Shown here piece by piece: positions 1 through 8,874 of a stretch of 64,000 bases of DNA. Position 1 is the first letter of the stretch. Each line of letters opens with the position of its first letter. A program made the translations under genes and the position numbers. Under the pieces are notes generated by a model, which saw nothing but the letters and a program-made list of their open reading frames with translations, was not told the origin of the DNA and did no database searches. This DNA comes from Niveispirillum sp. (GTDB taxonomy: Bacteria; Pseudomonadota; Alphaproteobacteria; Azospirillales; Azospirillaceae): contig NZ_JAGOGJ010000009.1 of the NCBI RefSeq assembly GCF_017996735.1, forward strand, positions 1-64,000, given 5' to 3'.

Positions 1-342
1 CATCTCTGACCATTCCTCATTGACGGATACGAAAAAACGCCAAACTTACCCAATCATCTGTCACCCAACCCATCCACCATCCAAAGATAGCGGATGGCGT
101 TAAGAGCAACATGTACCAGGATGCTCAAGCGCTAACGTATCCAAACGAACCAGACCTGCCAGCTCATCAAGATCCGCCGCCTGCGCATCCCTTCTCAACA
201 GATTCACTTGTCAAAGAACCCAACGATACACTGTCACCCGGCTCTAACCCCGGGTCCTCAACAACCAGCGCAGCAGCGCCAGCCATTTCAGGGATCGTTT
301 CACCATCGCCGCCAGAGCGTGTCCGGCGCGTCGGTGGGGCGC
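1..342 (-). other. probable 5' leader of an rRNA operon lying left of the window
   Basis: No coding potential is credible here. Read on the minus strand, the stretch follows a strong promoter (343-371). It carries TTCTTTGACAAGTGAATC (complement of about 201-218), then AAGGGATGCGCAGGCGGCGG just after it, then TGCTCTTAACG (complement of 98-108). The last resembles the boxA antitermination element TGCTCTTTAACA. This order of leader elements is what I associate with alphaproteobacterial rRNA operons. Mature 16S rRNA would begin beyond position 1. The rRNA gene is not visible, so the call rests on promoter strength and leader motifs. Confidence 0.5.
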
Positions 343-401
343 TTTCTAGTCGCTCCACCAAACCCTGTCAACCGGTTTTTTTCACCGCCTCGTCTTTTTT
401 T
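343..401 (-). promoter_or_regulatory. strong sigma-70-type promoter, probably rrn, with A-tracts upstream
   Basis: On the minus strand a perfect TTGACA (complement of 366-371) is followed after exactly 17 bp by TAGAAA (complement of 343-348). A GC-rich discriminator starting GCGCC comes next. Two runs of seven A on the transcribed-direction strand (complement of 376-382 and 395-401) lie about two helical turns apart just upstream, like an UP element. No protein start follows downstream, which supports a stable-RNA promoter. Confidence 0.6.
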
Positions 402-700
402 CCAGAGCCACCGGAAAACCGGAAAACCCAAAAGACAGAAGCAAAACCGACCAACAGAAGCGGACCGAAATCCGCTCACGATGATGTCTTAGTCCAACAA
501 TGTCAGTGGCTTACACCACCAAGATCCGTCCGCCGCGCCACAACCACCAGGGCCGCCTCGCTGCGGGAGCCGGGGTATAGGACACCCCCTCACAACAACG
601 CAACACCTTTCTGCAGACAATCGTCACTTTTTTGAAAACTACCACCCATAGAAGCGTCACAAACAACATCTGGGGTCTAACCACCCCCGGAAACCCAATA
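402..700. other. non-coding upstream region, no gene seen
   Basis: I find no convincing gene in this roughly 300-bp stretch between the rrn-like promoter and the terminator of the methyltransferase gene. On the minus strand, TTGCGT (complement of 598-603), a 17-bp spacer and CTATAC (complement of 575-580) could be a second, weaker rrn promoter. That part is tentative. Confidence 0.3.
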
Positions 701-730
701 AAAAACCCCGGCCCTTGCAGGGCCGGGGTT
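701..730 (-). terminator. intrinsic terminator of the methyltransferase gene
   Basis: Perfect 11-bp stem: AACCCCGGCCC at 704-714 pairs with GGGCCGGGGTT at 720-730, with a 5-nt loop. On the minus strand it is followed by a run of T. It lies about 55 bp beyond the stop of the gene at 786-1637. Confidence 0.9.
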
Positions 731-785
731 CAGGCGCCCGGAAAGTCGCCACAGCAGCGACTCCCCTTCCCTATATAGAAGTGCC

Positions 786-1637
786 TCAGGTGGCCGGCTT
801 CACGAAGCGCAGGGTCATGCGGTCGCTTTCGCCGATGGCCAGGTATTTGTCACGATCCTGGTCCTTCAGGCTCAGGGTCGGCGGCAGGGTCCAGACACCC
901 TTGGGGTGATCCTTCGTATCGCGCGGGTTGGAGTTGATCTCCGACATCGCCACCAGCTTGAAGCCGGCATCGGTGGCCAGCTTGATCACATGATCCTCGC
1001 GCACATAACCCGAAGCGGCCTTGGGGTCCTGCGGCTGGTCCTTATTGGCCCGGTGTTCCACGACGCCCAGCACACCACCCGGCTTCAGCGCCTTGAACAT
1101 GGCCTTGAAAGCATCCTCGGACCAGCCGGCGCCCATCCAGTTATGGACATTTCGGAAGGTCAGGACCCGATCGACCGATCCGGCGGGCACAAAGTCCAGC
1201 GCCTTGGGACCGAAAGCCACCACCTGGGTATTGCTGTAGCGGGAGGGGTCGGCTGCCAGCTTGTCCTTGAAACGCTGGATGCCGGCCAAGGTGCCCGCCG
1301 ACGCGCCATTGGGGTCAGCACCCGCAGCGATATAGCGGCCATTGGCATTCAGCAAGGGGCCCAGCACCTCAGTATACCAGCCGCCACCGGGCCAGATCTC
1401 CACCACGGTCATGCCGGGTTCGACACCGAAGAAGTCGAGCGTTTCCACCGGATGGCGCCAGGCATCGCGGGCCTTGTTGGCATCGGACCGCTGCTCACCC
1501 GCCAGGATCGGCGCCAGCAGGTCCGGCAGGGGGACATTCGCCACCTGATCTGCGGGCGCCTCGACGGCCTGGACCGTCGACAAGGGCAAGGAGATCGCCG
1601 CGGCCAGCAGCAGCGACATCATCTTCAAAGAGCTCAT
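786..1637 (-). CDS. secreted class I SAM-dependent methyltransferase-like protein (COG4798 type)
   Basis: 283 residues. Residues 1-24 form a Sec signal peptide ending TVQA, so the protein is predicted periplasmic. A Rossmann methyltransferase motif I follows at about 78-90 (VVEIWPGGGWYTE, with the glycine-rich loop). A later VLGVVEHRA segment is typical of the family of predicted exported methyltransferases. The substrate is unknown. SAM is cytoplasmic, so methylation in the periplasm is puzzling, and the fold may have another role. The start is backed by GGAAGGAA about 6 nt upstream. The gene stands alone and ends at a strong intrinsic terminator. The fold is secure, the activity is not. Confidence 0.8.
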   Translation of the reverse strand: MSSLKMMSLLLAAAISLPLSTVQAVEAPADQVANVPLPDLLAPILAGEQRSDANKARDAWRHPVETLDFFGVEPGMTVVEIWPGGGWYTEVLGPLLNANGRYIAAGADPNGASAGTLAGIQRFKDKLAADPSRYSNTQVVAFGPKALDFVPAGSVDRVLTFRNVHNWMGAGWSEDAFKAMFKALKPGGVLGVVEHRANKDQPQDPKAASGYVREDHVIKLATDAGFKLVAMSEINSNPRDTKDHPKGVWTLPPTLSLKDQDRDKYLAIGESDRMTLRFVKPAT

Positions 1638-1817
1638 GGGCGTTCCTTCCGTAACTGGTCATGAATGCCGATCGGGCATCCGGTTGGCGGTAAGCTATCC
1701 AGGATGGCAGGAAAGGCCAAGACGCCGTTCGGCCTATATAAGTATCGATAGATCGCCCGCAGGGACCCTTGGTTGCCGGGATATTGCCCGGGCGGGCCCC
1801 TGCGGGCAGGGGCATCA

Positions 1818-1853
1818 GGGCGCTGCCTGGACGGGAATCCCCCGGCAGCGCCC
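1818..1853 (-). terminator. hairpin closing the metal-efflux operon
   Basis: GGGCGCTGCC (1818-1827) pairs perfectly with GGCAGCGCCC (1844-1853), giving a 10-bp GC-rich stem just beyond the stop codon of the gene at 1859-2269. No T run follows on the minus strand, so it may be a weak or Rho-assisted terminator or an mRNA-stabilising hairpin. Confidence 0.5.
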
Positions 1854-1858
1854 AGACC

Positions 1859-2269
1859 TCAGTGCGAATGGCCCCCCAGTTCATATTTGGCCTGGCCGGT
1901 CTTGCCGTCCTTAGTCCGCAGGCTCAACACGATATCGGCGCCCGCCGGCACCTCGCCCTTGCCTTCCAGACGGTCGCCCGCCGGCGTCAAAGCGATGGTG
2001 CCCACGCGGTTTGTGCCCTGCGTCAGCAGCACACTGGCCATAGCGCCCTCGGGCGATACCGGCGCCGCGCCATGGTTGGAGAGATAGACGGCGATGGTGC
2101 CGGCGGTCACGACCAGTTCGGCCTCCACCCCCGCGACATCCTGTACGATACCACCATGCTTACCCTTTTCGGCGGCGCCATGGCTATGGTCATGGCCCTT
2201 CTCAGCGGCTACCGCCCCGGACAGGGGCAGCAGCGTGATCAGGGCGGCGGTCAGGAACGGCTTCAACAT
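1859..2269 (-). CDS. His-rich secreted protein of the metal-efflux operon
   Basis: 136 residues with a signal peptide (about 1-22, cleaved after AVAA). GHDHSHG follows immediately and GGHSH ends the chain, so His clusters sit at both ends of the mature protein. The middle is beta-rich with no motif I recognise. It is the last gene of the czc-type operon, 18 bp after the small lipoprotein gene. By context and composition it is probably a periplasmic metal-binding or chaperone-like accessory for the CzcCBA pump. It is not a CusF or CzcE homologue that I can identify. Confidence 0.75.
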   Translation of the reverse strand: MLKPFLTAALITLLPLSGAVAAEKGHDHSHGAAEKGKHGGIVQDVAGVEAELVVTAGTIAVYLSNHGAAPVSPEGAMASVLLTQGTNRVGTIALTPAGDRLEGKGEVPAGADIVLSLRTKDGKTGQAKYELGGHSH

Positions 2270-2287
2270 GATGCTTCTCCTCTGCTT

Positions 2288-2494
2288 TCACTTGGATGGA
2301 TCGCGCGGCGGGGCGCAGTCATGACCGTCGGCATGGGCGCGCACGCCGTCATTGCCATGCAGGACGGTATGGGGACGGACGAACCGTTCCCCGCTGGGGC
2401 AGGCCGCATCGGCGATACGCGGCAGGTCACGTGGACCCTGGGCACAGGCCGTCAGGGCCATGGCCAGGAACAGGACAGGCAACAGGCGCGTCAT
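2288..2494 (-). CDS. small lipoprotein between czcA and the His-rich gene
   Basis: 68 residues. The hydrophobic N-terminus ends in the lipobox LTAC, with Cys17 as the lipidation site. The mature part is only about 50 residues and holds two further Cys (ACPSGE and HDCAPP) and several His, which suggests metal or disulfide chemistry. Its ATG overlaps the czcA stop by 4 bp, so it is translationally coupled to the pump gene. I do not know a characterised homologue. Codon pattern and overlap support a real gene. Confidence 0.7.
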   Translation of the reverse strand: MTRLLPVLFLAMALTACAQGPRDLPRIADAACPSGERFVRPHTVLHGNDGVRAHADGHDCAPPRDPSK

Positions 2495-5400
2495 GGCACC
2501 CTCCCTTGGGCAAGATCGTCTTCATGGGGGATGATCGGGCCAGCGAAGCGGCGGTAGAGTGCCGGCAGCACGATCAGGGTCAGCAAGGTGGCGGTGATCA
2601 GACCACCGATGACAACGGTGGCGATGGGCCGCTGCACCTCCGCCCCCACGCCGGTGGACAGCGCCATGGGCACGAAACCCAGGCTGGCCACCAACGCCGT
2701 CATCAGCACAGGCCGCAGGCGCGTCATGGCCCCTTCCCGCACGGCTTGTTCCAGCGCCATGCCCTTCAGCCGCAATTGCCGGATGAAGGACAGCATGACC
2801 AGACCGTTCAGCACGGCGATCCCCGACAGCGCGATCATGCCGACGGCGGCGGATATGGAGAACGGCATGCCCCGCAGATACAGCGCCAGGATGCCACCCG
2901 TCAGGGCCAGCGGCACGCCGCTGAACACCAGCACCGCATCGCGGGCCGATCCCAGGGCGCTGTAGAGCAGCAGGAAGATCAGGGCAAAACACGCCGGCAC
3001 CACGATCATCAGCCGGTCACGCGCCGCGATCAGGTTTTCAAACTGCCCGCCCCAGGTGACCCAGTAACCGGCGGGCACCGAGACCTGGGCCGCCAGCTTC
3101 TCCTGCGCCTCGGCCACGAAGGACCCGATATCGCGGCCTCGGACATTGGCCTGCACCACGATGCGGCGCTTGCCATTTTCCCGGCTGATCTGGTTGGGGC
3201 CTTCGGCAAAGCGGATCGTCGCCACCTCGCCCAGCGGCACCGTCCGCCCCTCTGTCAGGGGTATCGGCAGGGTCGCCAGCGCGTCGGGATCGTTGCGCAA
3301 CATATCGGGCAGGCGGACCAGGATATCGAAGCGGCGGTCGCCCTGATAGACCAGCCCCGCCTCCCGCCCGCCAACGGCGATGGCCAGAACCTCCTGCACA
3401 TCGGCCACCGACAGGCCGTAACGGGCCGCACGGTCGCGGTCGACCTCCACATTCAGGAAGGACGCCCCCGATACCTGCTCGGCCCGCACATCCGCCGCCC
3501 CTGGCACCGTCTGGATGATGGCGGCGATCTGGTTGGCGGTGGTCAGCAAGGTATCGAAATCATCGCCGAACACCTTGATGGCGACGTCGCCGCGCACCCC
3601 GGCCAGCAATTCGTTGAAACGGAGTTGAATGGGCTGGCTGACCTCATAGACTTGGCCCGGCAGGCTGCCCACGGCCTTTTCCAGCCGCTGGACCAGTGCG
3701 GCCTTGGACAGGCCGGGATCGGGCCATTCGTCGCGCGGCTTCAGCATCACGAACATGTGGGAGATGCCGGGCGGCATCACGTCCGTCCCGATCTCCGCCG
3801 TGCCCGTCTTGGAAAAGGCGAAGGCCACTTCCGGGAAGGCGGCGATGGTTTTTTCGATCTCCAACTGCTGTTCGGTGGCCTGGGGCAGGCTGGTGCTGGG
3901 GATGCGGAACGCGTTCAGCGCCACGTCACCTTCATCCAGTTGCGGGATGAATTCCTGGCCCAACTGCGTGAACAGCAGCAGAGAGAAGGCAAACAGGGCC
4001 GCAGCAAAGCCCGCTGCCTTCACCGGTGCGGCCAGGGCCCGGTCCAGCCAGGGGCGGTACCAGTCGCCGGCCCGGCGGATGATCACATTCTCCTTCTCCT
4101 CCACCTTGCCCGACACAAAAATGGCGATCAGGGCGGGGACCAGGGTCAGGGACAGGATGAAGGCTGCAACCAGGGCTATGATCACGGTCAGCGCCATCGG
4201 TTCGAACATCTTGCCCTCGACCCCCGTGAAGGTCAGCAGGGGCAGATAGACAGTGATGATGATGGCCTGACCATAGACCGAGGGCTGGATCATCTCCTTC
4301 GATGCTTCCATCACCTCCGCCAGCCGTTCCTTGCATGTCAGGACGCGGCCCAGATGATGTTGCCTCTCCCCCAGCCGGCGCAGGCAGTTTTCCGCAATGA
4401 TCACGGCCCCGTCGACGATCAGGCCGAAATCAAGCGCGCCTAAGCTCATCAGATTGGCGCTGACGCCGGCCTCCAGCATGCCCGTCGCGGTGAACAGCAT
4501 GGTGACGGGAATGACCAGGGCCGTGATCAGGGCCGCGCGGATATTGCCCAGCAGCAGGAACAAAACCGCGATGACCAGCAACGCCCCCTCGGTCAGGTTC
4601 CTGGCCACCGTCTTGATGGTGGCATTCACCAGATCGGTGCGGTCCAGCACCGTCTTGGCCAGGATGTCGGCGGGCAGCGAACGGCGGATATCCTGAAGCT
4701 TGGTATCCACGGCATCGGCGACGGTGCGGCTGTTCTGCCCGATCAGCATCAGGGCCGTGCCGACCACCACTTCCCGCCCGTTCTCACTGGCGCTGCCCGT
4801 CCGCAATTCCTGGCCCGTCTGCACCGTGGCCACATCCGACAGGCGGACCGGCACGCCGCCGCGCGTGGCAATGACGGTGCCGGCAATCTGCTCGGCCGTG
4901 GCGATACGACCGTCGGAGCGGACGATGAACAGTTCCCCGTTCCGCTCCATCTGGCCCGCGCCTAAGCTCTGGTTGGCGCGTTCCAGGGCCGTGCCCAGAT
5001 CGGCGAAGGTCAGGCCGAAACTGACCAGCCGGGCCGGATCGGGCAGGACATGATATTGCCGGACATGGCCGCCGATCGTGTCGATCCCGGCCACGCCGCG
5101 CACGCCCTTCATCTGCGGCGCCACGATCCAGTCCTGGACGGTGCGCAGATAGGTTGCCCGCTCCACCTCCGTGATCAGCCGTTCACCCTCGGGCGTCAGG
5201 TAGGACCCGTCGGGCTGCCAGCCGGGCGACCCCGCCCTGGCCTTGGCGGCATCGAAGGGACCGTATTCCACGGTCCACATATAGACCTCGCCCAGGCCGG
5301 TGGAGATCGGCCCCATGGTGGGCGTCAGGCCGGGGGGCAGGCGGTCGCGCGCCTCACCCAGCCGCTCGGCCACCTGCTGCCGGGCGAAATAGATGTCCAC

Positions 5401-5703
5401 CTTCTCTTCAAAGATGGCCGTGACCTGCGAGAGGCCGTTGACAGAGATGGAGCGCGTATCCTCCAGCCCGGCAATCCCGGCCAGGGCGGTTTCGACCGGA
5501 TAGGTGACCTGTTGTTCAATCTCAAACGGCGACAGGGCGGGGGCCAGCGTCGTGATCTGGATCTGGTTGTTGGTGATGTCGGGAACGGCATCGATGGGCA
5601 GGTTCAACAATGAACGCGCCCCAAACGCCGCCAATACCGCCACCAGCAGGACCACCAGCACGCGCCGGCGGATGGCGAAGGACAGGATGGGTTCGATCAT
5701 CAT
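2491..5703 (-). CDS. czcA: CzcA-type heavy-metal efflux RND pump, inner-membrane subunit
   Basis: 1070 residues, full length for the HME-RND family. TM1 is at about 13-30, the first periplasmic porter domain is rich in family motifs, and the TM4 signature DFGLIVDGAVI has Asp425 and Asp431, the proton-relay acidic residues of CzcA-type pumps. Two large periplasmic loops and twelve predicted TM segments follow. It exports divalent cations (Co/Zn/Cd or Ni class) by proton antiport with CzcB and CzcC. The start lies 9 bp after czcB, and Met2 is an alternative. The metal specificity cannot be read from the sequence alone. Confidence 0.93.
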   Translation of the reverse strand: MMIEPILSFAIRRRVLVVLLVAVLAAFGARSLLNLPIDAVPDITNNQIQITTLAPALSPFEIEQQVTYPVETALAGIAGLEDTRSISVNGLSQVTAIFEEKVDIYFARQQVAERLGEARDRLPPGLTPTMGPISTGLGEVYMWTVEYGPFDAAKARAGSPGWQPDGSYLTPEGERLITEVERATYLRTVQDWIVAPQMKGVRGVAGIDTIGGHVRQYHVLPDPARLVSFGLTFADLGTALERANQSLGAGQMERNGELFIVRSDGRIATAEQIAGTVIATRGGVPVRLSDVATVQTGQELRTGSASENGREVVVGTALMLIGQNSRTVADAVDTKLQDIRRSLPADILAKTVLDRTDLVNATIKTVARNLTEGALLVIAVLFLLLGNIRAALITALVIPVTMLFTATGMLEAGVSANLMSLGALDFGLIVDGAVIIAENCLRRLGERQHHLGRVLTCKERLAEVMEASKEMIQPSVYGQAIIITVYLPLLTFTGVEGKMFEPMALTVIIALVAAFILSLTLVPALIAIFVSGKVEEKENVIIRRAGDWYRPWLDRALAAPVKAAGFAAALFAFSLLLFTQLGQEFIPQLDEGDVALNAFRIPSTSLPQATEQQLEIEKTIAAFPEVAFAFSKTGTAEIGTDVMPPGISHMFVMLKPRDEWPDPGLSKAALVQRLEKAVGSLPGQVYEVSQPIQLRFNELLAGVRGDVAIKVFGDDFDTLLTTANQIAAIIQTVPGAADVRAEQVSGASFLNVEVDRDRAARYGLSVADVQEVLAIAVGGREAGLVYQGDRRFDILVRLPDMLRNDPDALATLPIPLTEGRTVPLGEVATIRFAEGPNQISRENGKRRIVVQANVRGRDIGSFVAEAQEKLAAQVSVPAGYWVTWGGQFENLIAARDRLMIVVPACFALIFLLLYSALGSARDAVLVFSGVPLALTGGILALYLRGMPFSISAAVGMIALSGIAVLNGLVMLSFIRQLRLKGMALEQAVREGAMTRLRPVLMTALVASLGFVPMALSTGVGAEVQRPIATVVIGGLITATLLTLIVLPALYRRFAGPIIPHEDDLAQGRVP

Positions 5704-5712
5704 CCCCTCCCG

Positions 5713-6930
5713 TCAATGCGCATGGCTGTGGGAGGCTTCCCCACGCGAGGCTTCGGCCTTCAGCAGGAAGGTATTGCCCGTCGCCACCTGTTCGCCGGGG
5801 AACAGGCCGAAGGTGATTTCGGCAAATCGGCTGTTGCGCCGCCCAACCTCCACCACGCGCGGCTCAAACCCTTCGGCGTTGCGCACGAAGACGACCGTGT
5901 CACCGTTCAGCACCTGGAGAGCGCTGGACGGCACGGCGATATCCGCCGCCTCGCCACCGGCCTGGATGGTGCCGGACCCGAAATCGCCGGGCCGCCATAT
6001 GCCATCCTTGTTATCCAGTGCGGCCACGACGCGGGCGGCCCCGGTCTGCGGGTCCAGGGTGGCGCCGGCGGCGATCACCTTGCCCTCCACGATCCGCCCG
6101 CCCTGACCGGTCAGGCTGACGGGCTGGCCCTCCTTCACGGCGGGCAGGTCGGCGGCATAGACGGGCAGTTCGACCCAGACGCTGGACAGGTCGGCGACGG
6201 AGAAGACCTCCTTTTCAGCGGCCAGCAACTCGCCCCGCACCGCTTCCCGGCCGATGACGCGGCCGGCGACGGGGGACCGCACCTCCAGCCGGCCCAGGCT
6301 GAAGGGCTGCTTGTCCAGCCCCTTGATCTCCGCCGGGGACAGGCCCAGCGCCGTCAGGCGTTGGCGTGTAGCGGCCAGCGTGATGGCGGCGGTTTCGGCC
6401 GCCGCGCGGGCGGTCAGGTAATCCTGTTCCGCCGACACCTGCTTGCGCCACAGCCCCTCCTCCCGCGACAGGGTGGTGGCGGCCAGGCTTTCCTGGCGCA
6501 GGGCCGACAGATACTCTGCCTTGGCCTCCGCCAGATCGCGACTGTCCAGCACCAGCAGCACGTCGCCCGGCTGTACCGGCTCGCCCAGGCGCTTATGCAC
6601 CTCCGTCACGATGCCGGACACGCGCAGGGTGACATGCACCATCCGGTCGGCATCGGCCACCACCGTTCCCATGACGCGGATATCGCGGGACACGGGCGCG
6701 GGGCCGGCCTCGACCAGGGTGATCTTGGACCGGGTGATGGTGGCGGCGTCCATATGGATGGCGCCGCCCTCCTCCTCATGCTCCTCCCCCTCGCCATGAT
6801 CGTGGCCGTCGCCGGCCTTGGCCGCGACGGGCTTGGGGGTGCCGGTGAAGCTGGTGAGGGCAAAGCCGCCGGCCAGCAGCAGGGCGATGGCGGAGACGCC
6901 GATCAGGACATGTTTTTTCGTGATGTTCAT
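5713..6930 (-). CDS. czcB: CzcB-type periplasmic adaptor (membrane fusion protein)
   Basis: 405 residues. One N-terminal membrane anchor (about 8-26) is followed by a His/Glu-rich patch (DGHDHGEGEEHEEE), then barrel-sandwich, alpha-hairpin and beta-barrel domains, and a C-terminal HSHAH. These metal-binding ends are typical of adaptors that hand metal to CzcA. Its ATG overlaps the czcC stop by 4 bp (ATGA). It links the inner-membrane pump to the outer-membrane channel. Confidence 0.9.
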   Translation of the reverse strand: MNITKKHVLIGVSAIALLLAGGFALTSFTGTPKPVAAKAGDGHDHGEGEEHEEEGGAIHMDAATITRSKITLVEAGPAPVSRDIRVMGTVVADADRMVHVTLRVSGIVTEVHKRLGEPVQPGDVLLVLDSRDLAEAKAEYLSALRQESLAATTLSREEGLWRKQVSAEQDYLTARAAAETAAITLAATRQRLTALGLSPAEIKGLDKQPFSLGRLEVRSPVAGRVIGREAVRGELLAAEKEVFSVADLSSVWVELPVYAADLPAVKEGQPVSLTGQGGRIVEGKVIAAGATLDPQTGAARVVAALDNKDGIWRPGDFGSGTIQAGGEAADIAVPSSALQVLNGDTVVFVRNAEGFEPRVVEVGRRNSRFAEITFGLFPGEQVATGNTFLLKAEASRGEASHSHAH

Positions 6931-8195
6931 GGGGACACCTCAATGTCCGGGGCGGTCAGCCGGTCCAGCTCCGCCCGTGCGTCGTGGAAGCCCTGCAGGG
7001 CGTTGATCAGGTCGGTGCGCGCATCCACCAGAGTCCGCTGTGCCTCCAGCACTTCCAGATAGGCGAACTTGCCCTGGGCATAGCCTTCATTGGCGAGCGT
7101 GAAGGCCTGTTCGGCGGTGGGGATGATGCTGTCCTGAAGCGTGCGGGCGGTCTCGCGGGCGGCAACCAGATTGGCACGGGCCGCATGGACACGGCGGTCC
7201 AGGTCGATACGTTCGGCGGCAAGGTCCGCCTCCGCCGCAACCAGATCGGCCCGTGCCTTGGCGATGGCCCCCCGGTTGCTGTCGAAGATCGGGATGGGCA
7301 CGGATACGCCCATCAGAAAGGCATTCTCCCCATCCTCCCGGAACTGCCGGAAGCCGGCGGAAAGGGTGACATCGGGGATGGATTTGGCCCGTTCCACCGA
7401 CAGTTCCGCCCGGCCCCGCGCCACATCCGCCTGCCGGCGGCGCAGGTCGGCGGCTTCACCTGTGGTGGCCGGATCATGGGCATCGATGCGCGTGAACCAG
7501 TCTTCCGACAGGGTCAGGGAGGCGGGGGACAGGCCGGTCAGGCCGGCCAGCGTCTGCCGCGCGACGGTCAGGCGGCGGTTGGCCTGATCCAGGGCCAGTT
7601 GCGCCTGACGACGCGTGATGTCGGCGCGCGATGCCTGGATGGGGGCCTCTCGTCCCGCCTCCACCCGCGCCTTGATCCCGTCAAGCACGGCCACGGCCAG
7701 CCGCAACCCGTCCTGGGTCAGGGCCACCTGCCGCGATGCCGCCACCGCCTCGCTGAATGCCAGGCGCACGTCGCGCGCCAGGTCCAGCCGGGCCAGCGCC
7801 AGATCGGCCGCCGCTCCGTCGCGGGCGGCACGGGCGGCATCGGTGCGCCGGCCACGCTTGCCGCCGAGCTCGATGGTCTGCGACAGGCTGTAGGTGCGCT
7901 CCGACGACCGGAAATCACGATAGGGGCCGGAGCCGGAGAAATTCTCCAGCTCGAACCCGATCTCCGGATTGGGGCTGGTATCGGCCTGATCGACGGCCCC
8001 GCCGGCGGCATCCAGCCGGGCACGCGCCGCCAGACCGCGCGGCGCATGCTCCAAAGCCAGCGCGATGGCGGTATCAGGGGTCAGAACAGTTGGGGTTTGG
8101 GAAAGGGGGGGGGCGGCGGCGGGCGTGGTTTGCGCCCATGCCGCCGGGGCCCCGGCGATAGAAATCGCCAGGGCGACCGCGTGATGCAGCCGCAT
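6927..8195 (-). CDS. czcC: CzcC-type outer-membrane channel (TolC/OEP family)
   Basis: 422 residues with a signal peptide of about 21 residues (ending AWA). Two OEP repeats are rich in Ala, Arg and Leu coiled-coil helices, with a conserved segment around SLSQTIELGGKRG in the first repeat. It forms the outer-membrane duct of the efflux pump. It is the first pump gene of the operon, 68 bp after the small His-rich gene, and is coupled to czcB by a 4-bp overlap. Confidence 0.9.
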   Translation of the reverse strand: MRLHHAVALAISIAGAPAAWAQTTPAAAPPLSQTPTVLTPDTAIALALEHAPRGLAARARLDAAGGAVDQADTSPNPEIGFELENFSGSGPYRDFRSSERTYSLSQTIELGGKRGRRTDAARAARDGAAADLALARLDLARDVRLAFSEAVAASRQVALTQDGLRLAVAVLDGIKARVEAGREAPIQASRADITRRQAQLALDQANRRLTVARQTLAGLTGLSPASLTLSEDWFTRIDAHDPATTGEAADLRRRQADVARGRAELSVERAKSIPDVTLSAGFRQFREDGENAFLMGVSVPIPIFDSNRGAIAKARADLVAAEADLAAERIDLDRRVHAARANLVAARETARTLQDSIIPTAEQAFTLANEGYAQGKFAYLEVLEAQRTLVDARTDLINALQGFHDARAELDRLTAPDIEVSP

Positions 8196-8263
8196 GGATA
8201 CTCCGCGATGACGAACAGATACCGGGCCGCCCGGTCAGGGCGGCGGCGACAGGGATCGGTTCG

Positions 8264-8593
8264 TCAGGCGCGCGGGGGTTCGTCGGGAAGCGCCGGCTCG
8301 GCACTTTCGGGCAGCAGGAGGCTCTCTGCCGGATAGGCGGTCACGCCCCAGACCACGGGTTCCACCACACGGGTCCCGCGGGCCCGGTCGGCCACATGGA
8401 TGTGGCTGCATTCATGGTGGCAATCCATGGAAAGCTTGCCCATGGGCGCATGCTCCGCACCGGCCAGCATCTGCGTCTGGCCCGTCTGGTCATGCCCCGT
8501 CTGCCCATGGCTGTGCGACAGGTCCCGGGCGTGAAGCCCAGGGACATTCATCAGGAATGCCGCCAGCAGCAGAAGGGTCGCAAGAAAGCGCAT
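8264..8593 (-). CDS. CzcI-like small secreted His/Cys-rich protein
   Basis: 109 residues from the ATG at 8593, where the signal peptide begins (MRFLATLLLLAAF). A longer in-frame start at 8629 would put 12 charged residues before it and is less likely. After cleavage near LHA the protein shows HSHGQTGHD and DCHHECSHIH, a dense metal-ligand cluster, then a Pro/Glu-rich acidic tail. It heads the czc operon. Size, signal peptide and position resemble CzcI-type or CopL-like leader proteins. I infer a metal-sensing or buffering role. Confidence 0.65.
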   Translation of the reverse strand: MRFLATLLLLAAFLMNVPGLHARDLSHSHGQTGHDQTGQTQMLAGAEHAPMGKLSMDCHHECSHIHVADRARGTRVVEPVVWGVTAYPAESLLLPESAEPALPDEPPRA

Positions 8594-8723
8594 GCGTGCA
8601 AAGGTAGGGGCATCGCGGGGCCGGCGCAAGGTGCCATGCCCGGCTTTGATGGAACAATGTCCCGTCCTTATGGTCGCAGGCGGGTGGTGATGCCGGTGGC
8701 GCGGGGTGCGATCGGCGTGGGTA

Positions 8724-8847
8724 CCCTCACCCTCCCTCTCCCACCTTCGTGGGCGAGGGGCGGATTTTGCGCCGACCGTCAGTTTACGCCCCTCGCCCGC
8801 TTGCGGGAGAGGGAGGGGCCCGCCGCGTAGCGGTGGGAGGGTGAGGG
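8724..8847. repeat. nested palindromic intergenic repeat
   Basis: CCCTCACCCTCCC (8724-8736) and GGGAGGGTGAGGG (8835-8847) are perfect 13-bp inverted arms. Inside are further paired blocks (CCCTCTCCC with GGGAGAGGG, and GAGGGGCG with CGCCCCTC). The transcript could fold into one long branched hairpin. It sits between the 3' end of the DUF885 gene and the start of the czc operon, like a dispersed REP/MITE-type intergenic element. Confidence 0.8.
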
Positions 8848-8874
8848 AGCCCCCTATCCAGCAATCACCCGCCT

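Noticed and set aside
111..635. Plus-strand open frame in the left non-coding region
   Set aside because: Pro/Ser/Thr-rich translation without a domain, no ribosome site, and it overlaps the strong minus-strand promoter and leader.
2296..4443. A 715-codon open frame opposite czcA
   Set aside because: Shadow of the RND gene with repetitive His/Gln/Gly composition and no motif.
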